Positions 16,311-23,196 of a stretch of DNA of 41,625 nucleotides are shown here, one piece after another. The notes under the pieces are model-generated. The model did no database searches. It saw nothing but the letters and a program-made list of their open reading frames with translations, and was not told the origin of the DNA. The stretch is from an uncultured Lachnospiraceae bacterium (lineage in GTDB: Bacteria > Bacillota > Clostridia > Lachnospirales > Lachnospiraceae): NCBI GenBank assembly GCA_910579685.1, contig CAJTVN010000038.1, positions 1 to 41,625 of the forward strand. Direction: 5' to 3'. A program made the translations under genes and the position numbers. Within the stretch, counting starts at the first letter, position 1, and each line of letters starts with the position of its first letter.

Positions 16311-16952
16311 ATGGAGAAAAAAAACGTGTTGATTGTCTGGGATGATTACTATCATCCGGAGGCGAATTACAGGGAGGCGGTGCGCAAGAGCTTTGAGGAA
16401 CAGGAGCCGTGGCAGGTGACGAAAACCCACCGGATCCGGGATATCCTTTCCATGGATCCGAAGCCGGATCTGTGCATCTATTTCACGGTGGGATGTCCGC
16501 AGGGAGAGGAGCAGCTTTCCCTTTCGGAACAGGAGCAGGTAAAAGAGCTCGTGGAAAGCGGGATGGGAATGATGTTCATCCATGCGGGAATGGCATGTAT
16601 TCAGGACGATACGCCCTTTTTTGAGCTTGCGAGAGGACGCTTTGCAAGCCACCCGGAGCCTCACTATGATGTGTACTGTACCAAAATCCCCGGGTGTACA
16701 CATCCGGTAATGGAAGGGATCGAGCCCTTTGTGTCGCCGGATGAACACTATTTCTGCCATGTGGATGTGGATTGCGTGATTCCTCTGATGACAGGCGCCT
16801 CTGAGGCGGGAACCGAGCTTGCGGCATGGGCGCATACCGTTGGGAAAGGACGCATTGTGAGCATGACGCCGGGGCACAATCATCCCATGCTCATCAAGAT
16901 GCGTCCGCTGATGGAAAACGCCGCAAAATGGTGCACGGGATTGCTGGCTTGA
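16311..16952 (+). CDS. ThuA-domain protein (second of two)
   Basis: 213 aa, ThuA family, shorter than the first copy and clearly diverged from it. Recognisable stretches are VLIVWDDYYHPE at the N terminus, GMGMMFIHAGMACIQDD, the Gly-Cys-Thr-His-Pro segment, and GRIVSMTPGHNHPMLIKM near the end. The two histidines in GHNHP and the histidine of FIHAG are likely functional. It is translated from an AAGGAGAGG site and is followed 14 bp later by a TIM-barrel isomerase, a pairing also seen in loci that process 3-keto sugars. The reaction is unknown. Confidence 0.83.
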   Translation: MEKKNVLIVWDDYYHPEANYREAVRKSFEEQEPWQVTKTHRIRDILSMDPKPDLCIYFTVGCPQGEEQLSLSEQEQVKELVESGMGMMFIHAGMACIQDDTPFFELARGRFASHPEPHYDVYCTKIPGCTHPVMEGIEPFVSPDEHYFCHVDVDCVIPLMTGASEAGTELAAWAHTVGKGRIVSMTPGHNHPMLIKMRPLMENAAKWCTGLLA

Positions 16953-16966
16953 TACGGGGGATTGGG

Positions 16967-17749
16967 ATGAGAGAGCGGTTGAAAAAATGCGGTCTTGGAA
17001 TGTACACGGTACACAAGAGCGTGGAAGAGAACATGTATGAAACGTTCTGCGGGCTGGCCCAAATGGGATATCGGGGCATCGAATTTTACGGCGAGCCGGA
17101 GGCTGACCTGGATCTTCTTAAGAATTCCCTGAGCGATTCCGGCCTTGCGCTTACCGGCTGGCACGTGGAGTGGAGAAATCTGCAGAAGGACCGGTTTGCC
17201 CGCACGGCGGACTATCTTCAGAAAGCGGGTTGTCCTGTGGCGGTCATCCCCTGTCTTGGGGGAAAGTGGCAGGTTGGGCACGGGCCGCAGCGGGAGTGCA
17301 GGGACATCTGGCTTTCCTATGCGCGGGAGATCAATCGGATCTGCGCAAGGCTCAGGGCGGAGGGGATCCGCACCGGATACCACAATCACGAGCATGAATT
17401 TGCGCTTAGCTATGACGGAAAGAAGGTCTTTGACCTGCTCTTTGAAAACCTTGATGAGGATGTCATTATGGAGTTTGACAGCGGCAACTGTATTGAGGGC
17501 GGGGACGACCCCTTGCGTGTCCTTGCGAAATACCGCACCAGGGAAAAGATCCTGCATTTGAAGCCCTATTCGAAGACGCGGGGATTTGACGTCACGCTGG
17601 GAGAAGCCGGGGATGCGAACGACTGGAAGGCAATTCTGGATCCAGAGAATGCAGAGTATCTGTGGTTTCTGGTGGAGAGCGAAAACGAGGGACTGCCGGA
17701 GATGGAAAATGCCAGGCTCTGTATGCAGGGGCTGAAAAAATTTATTTGA
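16967..17749 (+). CDS. Sugar phosphate isomerase/epimerase-like TIM-barrel protein (COG1082)
   Basis: 260 aa, xylose-isomerase-like (AP endonuclease 2) fold. Metal and substrate residues are visible in GYHNHEHEF, VIMEFDSGN and ILHLKPYS, and the C-terminal glutamate in WFLVESEN. Proteins of this family include E. coli YcjR, a keto-glycoside epimerase, and several sugar isomerases. I chose the ATG at 16967, whose ribosome site is a weak GGGG; an earlier in-frame start at 16826 overlaps ThuA. The gene sits between ThuA and the kinase gene with gaps of only 14 bp. An epimerase acting on a keto-glycoside made by the dehydrogenases is a consistent role. Confidence 0.85.
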   Translation: MRERLKKCGLGMYTVHKSVEENMYETFCGLAQMGYRGIEFYGEPEADLDLLKNSLSDSGLALTGWHVEWRNLQKDRFARTADYLQKAGCPVAVIPCLGGKWQVGHGPQRECRDIWLSYAREINRICARLRAEGIRTGYHNHEHEFALSYDGKKVFDLLFENLDEDVIMEFDSGNCIEGGDDPLRVLAKYRTREKILHLKPYSKTRGFDVTLGEAGDANDWKAILDPENAEYLWFLVESENEGLPEMENARLCMQGLKKFI

Positions 17750-17763
17750 CCGGAGGTGGGGAG

Positions 17764-18741
17764 ATGGCGATTCTTACAATTGATCAGGGACAGACAAAAA
17801 CAATCGCACTGCTGCTCTCGCAGGATGGTAAGATACTGGGAGTCGGAAAGGCGCCGGGCGCCAGTCACTTCAAGGTAGGGCTTGCGCGCGCTTCCCAGGC
17901 AATGCAGGAGGCGGCAAAGAATGCGCTGTCGGACGGGAATCTTGAGACGGACGCCATAACCGAGGTCTGGGGCGGTATTGCGGCGGCCAATTGGCCCGAG
18001 GAGATTGCCATGCTCAGAGAGGAGCTGCGCCGTGCTTTCTGCGTGGAAAAGGCTGTGGTGCTCAATGACTGTGTGATCGCTCTGCGGGCCGGCACGGACA
18101 GCGACGACGCCATTGTGCTGTGTACCGGTTCGGGCATGAACAGCGCCGTCTTTGCGGGCGGGAAGCTGGCCTTTGTATACAATAATTATATCGACATATA
18201 CGACCAGGGATCGGAGGGGCTCGGCGCCAGGGCGTTCAGGGCGGCTTTTGAGAGCCACATGCACTGCGGGAAAAAGACGACCCTGGAAAAACGGCTGATG
18301 GATCATTTTGAAATTCACGACATGGACCGGCTGATGCTTGCCTTTTACCGAAACCAGCTGCCAAGGCCTTTAAAGGAGGTGGCGCAGATCGTGTTTGAGG
18401 AAGCGGCGCACAATGAGTCTGCGGCCCTGGAGATTTTGTATTCCTTCGGAAAATCCATCAGTCAGTATGTGATAGGAGCTGTCAGGAGATTTCAAATGGA
18501 TCCGTCCAGGTTTCGGGTGATATTAAGCGGCGGCGTGTTTAAGAACGAAAATCCTCTGCTGTATGAGACCGTATGCTCACAGATCCACAGGGCGTACGCC
18601 AACATCAGAATTGAGCAGTCCTTCTATGAGCCCATTATAGGGGCTGCGCTGATGGCGCTTGACGAGCGGGGGCCGAAGACGGACGAAGCCCATGAGAGAT
18701 TGAAGAAAGAGGCACAAAGGCTGAGGCTTGTGCGCTATTAG
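17764..18741 (+). CDS. BadF/BadG/N-acetylglucosamine-kinase-type sugar kinase
   Basis: 325 aa, ASKHA-fold ATPase. Phosphate 1 motif DQGQTKTIALL lies at the N terminus, phosphate 2 is CTGSGMNS, and the adenosine motif is LSGGVFKN. The closest functional group is GlcNAc/glucosamine kinases. In vibrio chitosan-oligomer loci the same kinase type stands next to a signal-less GH9 enzyme. The start at 17764 has GGAGGTGG upstream and is preferred to 17662. It is followed by a NagB-like gene, so phosphorylation of a hexosamine at C6 and then deamination is the simplest reading. Other hexoses cannot be excluded. Confidence 0.83.
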   Translation: MAILTIDQGQTKTIALLLSQDGKILGVGKAPGASHFKVGLARASQAMQEAAKNALSDGNLETDAITEVWGGIAAANWPEEIAMLREELRRAFCVEKAVVLNDCVIALRAGTDSDDAIVLCTGSGMNSAVFAGGKLAFVYNNYIDIYDQGSEGLGARAFRAAFESHMHCGKKTTLEKRLMDHFEIHDMDRLMLAFYRNQLPRPLKEVAQIVFEEAAHNESAALEILYSFGKSISQYVIGAVRRFQMDPSRFRVILSGGVFKNENPLLYETVCSQIHRAYANIRIEQSFYEPIIGAALMALDERGPKTDEAHERLKKEAQRLRLVRY

Positions 18742-18767
18742 AGGAGAGAGGAGAGAGGAGAGGCGGA

Positions 18768-19502
18768 ATGCAGATCGTAGTTGCGGACAGCGAAACAGAT
18801 TTTTATGAGAAGGCGGCTCTGCGCATTGCGCAGGAGATACGGAAAAATCCGGCGGCCAAAATCGGACTTTCCACAGGCAGGACGACGAAGGGCGTTCATG
18901 CGGCGCTTGCGGGGATGTATCAGGAAAGCCCTTTTGACTGCTCCGGGGTTACTGTGTTCGGGATTGATGAGATCACAAATATGAGCCGGGATTGCAGGGC
19001 GAGCTGTTATTATATCCTGCTGCATGAAGTGGTGGAGCCTCTGGGAATTCCCCTGGAGAATTTCCGGATGCCGGATCCCATGGCAAAGGATTTAGAGGAG
19101 CAGTGCCGCTTATTCGAGGAGAGCGTGATGTCGGACGGCGGACCGGATCTGATTTTCCTGGGGCTTGGCGAGAACGGTCATCTTGGCTTCAATCAGCCGG
19201 GCACCCCGTTTGGCCAGCGGACGTGGCTGTCCTATATGGACGATTCTCTTGACGAGCGCCTGCGCAGGGAGAACAGGATCCCGCAGGATGTGAAGATGGG
19301 AGGTCTCACGCTGGGAATCAAAAATCTGATGCAGAGCAAAAAACTGGTGATGGCGGCAAATGGAAGGAACAAGGCGCAGATTGCGGAGAAGATGGTGTCA
19401 GGGCCTGTGACGCAGCAGGTGCCTGCGAGCATTCTGCAGCTCCATCCGTCCTGCGAGGTGATTTTGGATCCGCAGGCGGCGGAGATGCTGGCCGCAGAGT
19501 AA
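18768..19502 (+). CDS. Glucosamine-6-phosphate deaminase-like protein with an altered active-site Glu
   Basis: 244 aa, NagB/GalS isomerase family: GlcN-6-P gives fructose-6-P and ammonia. Seen are the Asp67 base in FGIDE, the motif GLGENGHLGFNQPG with His138, and the conserved ASILQLH near the C terminus. The E. coli enzyme has GHIAFNEP; here the glutamate of NEP is glutamine (residue 143). That Glu normally pairs with the catalytic histidine for ring opening, so activity may be changed or the substrate different. Ribosome site: a run of GAGAGGA repeats (18742-18762). It ends the transporter operon; no clear terminator follows. I withhold the nagB symbol for this reason. Confidence 0.82.
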   Translation: MQIVVADSETDFYEKAALRIAQEIRKNPAAKIGLSTGRTTKGVHAALAGMYQESPFDCSGVTVFGIDEITNMSRDCRASCYYILLHEVVEPLGIPLENFRMPDPMAKDLEEQCRLFEESVMSDGGPDLIFLGLGENGHLGFNQPGTPFGQRTWLSYMDDSLDERLRRENRIPQDVKMGGLTLGIKNLMQSKKLVMAANGRNKAQIAEKMVSGPVTQQVPASILQLHPSCEVILDPQAAEMLAAE

Positions 19503-19531
19503 ACGGTAAGTTAGCACGGATTGTTTTACGT

Positions 19532-19560
19532 TGATTTTAAGGCAGGAAGCGGATATACTG
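19532..19560 (+). promoter_or_regulatory. Candidate promoter of the AAA/PD-(D/E)XK gene
   Basis: TTGATT (19532-19537), a 17-bp spacer and TATACT (19555-19560), about 65 bp before the start codon. It suggests the gene is transcribed independently of the sugar operon. Confidence 0.5.
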
Positions 19561-19626
19561 TATATTTAAGAAGATAAAAGCTGTGGCGAGTATGGGTCAG
19601 GGTAATGGCGGAAGGGGAAGCGGTAT

Positions 19627-21342
19627 ATGCGGACAGTGGGGATTGGGCATCAGGATTTTGAGACGATCCGAAACGGAAATTATTTTTATATAGATAAGAC
19701 AAATTTTATCCGGGAATGGTGGGAAAGCGGAGACAGCGTAACCTTGATCACACGTCCCAGAAGGTTTGGAAAGACTCTGAACATGAGTATGCTGGACAAG
19801 TTTTTTTCGGTCAAATACAAGAACCGGGAGGATTTATTTCAGGGACTTCGGATTTGGGAGGAAAAGACATCACCGGAATACAGGAAACTTCAGGGAACCT
19901 ATCCGGTTCTTTTCCTGAGTTTTGCGGATGTAAAAGAAACCTCTTATGAGCAGGCGAGGAAAAGGATATGCAGCATCATTAAGGAACTGTACAATCAATA
20001 CGCCTTCCTTCTGGAGGGAAATCTGTTAAATGAGAATGAAAAAAAGGATTTCAGAAATATCTCTGCGAATATGGAGGATTATGAGGCTTCCGGTTCCATC
20101 AAGGCATTATGCAATTTCCTTTCCAGATATTACAAAAAAAAGGTTATCATTCTGCTGGATGAATATGACACGCCCATGCAGGAGGCCTATGTAAATGGCT
20201 ATTGGAAGGAACTGGCGGCATTTACCAGAGGACTTTTCAATTCTGCTTTCAAGACTAATCCCTATCTGGAACGAGCAATCATGACGGGAATCACAAGGGT
20301 CAGCAAGGAATCTATCTTTTCTGACCTGAATAATCTTGAGGTGGTGACAACCACGTCAAAAAGGTATACGGACAGCTTTGGCTTTACGGAAGAGGAAGTG
20401 TTTCAAGCGCTAGAAGAGTACGGCCTGGCTGATCAAAAACAGCAGGTAAGAGACTGGTATGATGGTTTTTCTTTTGGAGAGAGGAGAGACATTTATAACC
20501 CCTGGTCTATTATTAGTTTTCTGAAGAAAAAGAAAGTAGGTGCCTACTGGGCCAACACCAGTACCAACAGCCTTGCAGGCAAGCTGATCCGGGAAGGAAG
20601 TCCGCAGATCAAGAAAACCTTTGAGCAGTTGCTCCGTGGAGAAAGCATCAGGACGCAGATAGATGAACAGATTATCTATGATCAGCTGGATGGAGATGAG
20701 CAGGCAATATGGAGCCTTCTGCTTGCCAGCGGCTATCTGAAAGTGAAAAGCTTTCAGGCGTATATGTCGGAATTTGGGGAGTGGAAGGAAGAGTATGAAC
20801 TGGAACTGACGAATTTTGAAGTGAAGGTAATGTTCCGGAATATGGTGAGAAGCTGGTTTGCAGGTGTCGCCTCAGGGTATAATGATTTCATCAAAGCCCT
20901 GCTGCTGGGTGACTTGAAAGCGATGAACGCCTATATGAATAAAGTCACAATAGAAATGTTCAGCTACTTTGATACAGGGCGGAAGGCTTCGGAGGAAGAA
21001 CCGGAGCGGTTTTATCATGGATTTGTGCTGGGACTGATGGTGGAACTGGCAGATAAGTATGTGATTACATCGAACCGGGAGAGCGGGTTTGGCAGATATG
21101 ATGTGGTGTTAGAGCCGAGGAATCAGGGGAATGATGCCATTATTTTGGAGTTCAAGGTACAGGACGAGGAGGAGAAGGAGCTGTCCGATACGGTACAGGA
21201 TGCCCTGCGTCAGATAGAAGAGCAAAATTATGAAGCCGCACTTCTCGCAAAAGGAGTTTCCAAAGGGCGTATATGCAAATATGGATTTGCTTTCTGTGGA
21301 AAAAAAGTACTGATCGGTGTGAATAGTTCCAGCCAGAAGTAG
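19627..21342 (+). CDS. AAA-ATPase-like domain protein with C-terminal PD-(D/E)XK nuclease domain (DUF1703 family)
   Basis: 571 aa. The N-terminal half is an AAA-ATPase-like domain with Walker A region TRPRRFGKTLN (about 42-52) and Walker B VIILLDEYDTPM. The C-terminal half is a PDDEXK_9-type nuclease fold with GRYDVVL and AIILEFKV supplying the D and E-x-K residues (about 488-510). These proteins are abundant and often multicopy in Lachnospiraceae and Bacteroidetes; a role in conflict or mobile-element biology has been suggested but not shown. The gene is visibly more AT-rich than the sugar locus before it and the lar genes after it, and has no functional link to either, which suggests separate acquisition. 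The ATG at 19627 has a GGAAGGGGAAG site. Confidence 0.88.
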   Translation: MRTVGIGHQDFETIRNGNYFYIDKTNFIREWWESGDSVTLITRPRRFGKTLNMSMLDKFFSVKYKNREDLFQGLRIWEEKTSPEYRKLQGTYPVLFLSFADVKETSYEQARKRICSIIKELYNQYAFLLEGNLLNENEKKDFRNISANMEDYEASGSIKALCNFLSRYYKKKVIILLDEYDTPMQEAYVNGYWKELAAFTRGLFNSAFKTNPYLERAIMTGITRVSKESIFSDLNNLEVVTTTSKRYTDSFGFTEEEVFQALEEYGLADQKQQVRDWYDGFSFGERRDIYNPWSIISFLKKKKVGAYWANTSTNSLAGKLIREGSPQIKKTFEQLLRGESIRTQIDEQIIYDQLDGDEQAIWSLLLASGYLKVKSFQAYMSEFGEWKEEYELELTNFEVKVMFRNMVRSWFAGVASGYNDFIKALLLGDLKAMNAYMNKVTIEMFSYFDTGRKASEEEPERFYHGFVLGLMVELADKYVITSNRESGFGRYDVVLEPRNQGNDAIILEFKVQDEEEKELSDTVQDALRQIEEQNYEAALLAKGVSKGRICKYGFAFCGKKVLIGVNSSSQK

Positions 21343-21418
21343 GGAAGCATCCGGGCGTTGTTATGAAAAAATGGTAAGGTATCAGAAAAAAAGCTTTTCA
21401 GAAAGAGGGGGTCTGTGA

Positions 21419-21531
21419 TATAGTATAAACGATACCGGCAGGCACGAGGCCTGCCGGGAGGACAGAAGTTCTCGAAGGTCATGAAGACCGCAGACGCAGA
21501 AGCGTCAGGAGGCGGTGTTCATGGCTTTTTT
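21419..21531 (+). promoter_or_regulatory. Structured leader RNA with terminator upstream of the lar operon, riboswitch candidate
   Basis: A -10-like TATAGT lies at 21419-21424 with a poor -35. Four short hairpins follow: GGCAGGC/GCCTGCC (21437-21455), GAGGAC/GTTCTC (21458-21473), GGTC/GACC (21477-21489) and GACGC/GCGTC (21493-21506). A long terminator stem then pairs CATGAAGACCGC (21480-21491) with GCGGTGTTCATG (21512-21523), with one mismatch, and is followed by T6 (21526-21531). The third hairpin and the terminator stem share bases and exclude each other, the pattern of an attenuator. It precedes nickel-cofactor and nickel-transport genes, so metal sensing (for example the NiCo class) is conceivable, but I do not recognise a known consensus. 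Confidence 0.65.
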
Positions 21532-21570
21532 GTGTGTTAATATGAAAGCCAAAGGAGAAGAGCAGGGATC

Positions 21571-22317
21571 ATGGAGCTGAAAGAATTTTTTGAACAATAT
21601 CCCGCAGTGGCGGTGGCCTGTTCGGGCGGTGTGGACTCGGCCTTTCTGCTGTACCAGGCAAAGCGGTACTGCGAAGCGGTGAGGGCTTACTTTGTGCAAT
21701 CGGAGTTTCAGCCGCAGTTTGAGAGGGAGGATGCGGAGAAGCTGTGTGAACAGTTCGGCGTGCCGCTTACAGTGGTGGATGTGGTGGCGCTTTCTGACGA
21801 AAGGATCCGGAGCAATCCCGCTGACAGATGTTATTACTGCAAAAAGAAGATTTTTGAGGCGATAAGGCAAAGTGCGCAGACGGACGGCTTTTCAATCCTT
21901 CTGGAAGGGACCAACGCCTCGGATGAGATCAGCGACAGGCCGGGGGTCAGGGCCCTTTTGGAGTACGGTGTGCGCTCTCCCCTTCGGGAATGCAATTATA
22001 ATAAGGAAAGGATACGCCGGGAGGCCAAGGAGGCGGGAATCTTTGTCCATGACAAACCCTCCTACGCCTGCCTCGCCACCCGGATTCCTTCCGGCAGGGA
22101 GATTACCGGGGAGCTGCTCTCCAGGGTGGAGCAGGCGGAGAATCTCCTGTTTTCGTATGGCTTTACGGATTTTCGGGTCCGCATCTATCACGGGGCGGCA
22201 AGGCTCCAGATAAAGAAAGAGGAGATTCCTGAATTTCTGGCGAAGAGGGAAGAAATAACCGGCGGACTGCTTATGTATTTTGAGGATGTCTTTTTGGACT
22301 GCCGGGTGAGCAGATAG
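21571..22317 (+). CDS. larE: Pyridinium-3,5-biscarboxylic acid mononucleotide sulfurtransferase LarE
   Basis: 248 aa, PP-loop ATP pyrophosphatase that inserts sulfur into the nickel-pincer nucleotide precursor in the cytoplasm. The PP-loop is ACSGGVDSAF (16-25). Cysteines occur at RCYYC (87 and 90) and ACLATR (167). The single-cysteine lactobacillus enzyme sacrifices the last one, while LarE proteins with all three can bind an iron-sulfur cluster and act catalytically. The three-cysteine pattern here suggests the cluster type. A GGAGAAG site lies before ATG 21571. It is the first gene of larE-larB-larC-larMN-larQ-larO, behind the structured leader. Confidence 0.93.
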   Translation: MELKEFFEQYPAVAVACSGGVDSAFLLYQAKRYCEAVRAYFVQSEFQPQFEREDAEKLCEQFGVPLTVVDVVALSDERIRSNPADRCYYCKKKIFEAIRQSAQTDGFSILLEGTNASDEISDRPGVRALLEYGVRSPLRECNYNKERIRREAKEAGIFVHDKPSYACLATRIPSGREITGELLSRVEQAENLLFSYGFTDFRVRIYHGAARLQIKKEEIPEFLAKREEITGGLLMYFEDVFLDCRVSR

Positions 22318-22346
22318 GGGCAGGAAGAACAGGGAGGTTTGAGGAT

Positions 22347-23093
22347 ATGGATAAAAGACAGCTGCAGGAGCTTCTGGTTCAGGTATCGCAGGGGAAGGTA
22401 AGCCCGCAGGAGGCGGTTCTGCAGATCAGGACACAGCCCTACAAGGATATGGGCTTTGCCAAGCTGGATACCCACAGAGGCGTCCGGCAGGGAGCGTCGG
22501 AAGTGATTTACGGGGCCGGCAAGACCAGGGAACAGATTCTCGGGATTGCGCAGGAGATGGTGAGGGAGCGGGAAAAGACAGTGCTGATTACCCGGATGAG
22601 CCGGGAGGCCGCCGATTATGTGGGAGAAAAGCTGCCCCTTACCTATGACGAGGCTTCGCGGATCGGAATTGTGGGAAGCCTTCCGCCCAAGGACGGAAAA
22701 GGCAGGATCGTGGTGGCCACGGGCGGCACAAGCGATATTCCGGTGGCAGAGGAGGCGGCGCTTACCGCCGAGGTGTACGGAAACGAGGTGCTGCGCCTCT
22801 ATGACGTGGGGATTGCGGGAATTCATCGGCTTATGAGCCACATGGAGGATATCATGAGCGCAAGAGTCATCATTGCCATTGCGGGAATGGAGGGGGCGCT
22901 TGCCAGCGTGATCGGAGGAATGGCGGACTGCCCGGTGATTGCGGTTCCCACCAGCGTGGGGTACGGGGCAAACTTCGGCGGCCTTTCGGCCCTGCTTTCC
23001 ATGCTGAACTCCTGCGCCAGCGGAGTCAGCGTGGTAAATATCGACAATGGATTCGGGGCCGGTTATCTGGCCAGCATGATCAATCATCTTTAA
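22347..23093 (+). CDS. larB: Pyridinium-3,5-biscarboxylic acid mononucleotide synthase LarB
   Basis: 248 aa. LarB carboxylates nicotinic acid adenine dinucleotide and hydrolyses the anhydride to start the nickel-pincer cofactor pathway. The protein resembles PurE in its C-terminal half: GIVGSLPPKDGKGRIVV, TGGTSDIPVAEEAA and PTSVGYGANFGGLSAL are visible. The N-terminal part has the family stretch LDTHRGVRQGASEVIYG. It begins 29 bp after larE with a GGGAGG site. A 103-bp gap holding a palindromic element separates it from larC. Confidence 0.93.
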   Translation: MDKRQLQELLVQVSQGKVSPQEAVLQIRTQPYKDMGFAKLDTHRGVRQGASEVIYGAGKTREQILGIAQEMVREREKTVLITRMSREAADYVGEKLPLTYDEASRIGIVGSLPPKDGKGRIVVATGGTSDIPVAEEAALTAEVYGNEVLRLYDVGIAGIHRLMSHMEDIMSARVIIAIAGMEGALASVIGGMADCPVIAVPTSVGYGANFGGLSALLSMLNSCASGVSVVNIDNGFGAGYLASMINHL

Positions 23094-23101
23094 GAGTATA
23101 G

Positions 23102-23163
23102 TAGGTGATTGCGAAACGGTAAGTTGATGAATATTCTACAAATTTATAAGTTTCGCAATTACC
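23102..23163. repeat. Palindromic element between larB and larC
   Basis: AGGTGATTGCGAAAC (23102-23116) pairs with GTTTCGCAATTACCT (23149-23163) with a single G-U, around a 32-nt AT-rich loop. A 15-bp stem of this kind without a T-run, in the middle of an operon, looks like a short palindromic or MITE-type repeat rather than a terminator. It could affect larC expression. Confidence 0.6.
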
Positions 23164-23196
23164 TGTTAAGAGCACAGGAAAGAAAGGAGGATCCGT

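Noticed and set aside
21437..21531. Assignment of the lar leader to the NiCo riboswitch class
   Set aside because: The gene context fits, but the sequence did not match what I remember of the conserved junction, so only a candidate regulatory RNA is claimed.
19501..23127. Shared 12-mer AAACGGTAAGTT after the nagB-like gene (19502) and in the larB-larC palindrome (23113)
   Set aside because: Similarity does not extend beyond about 12 bases, so it is probably chance.
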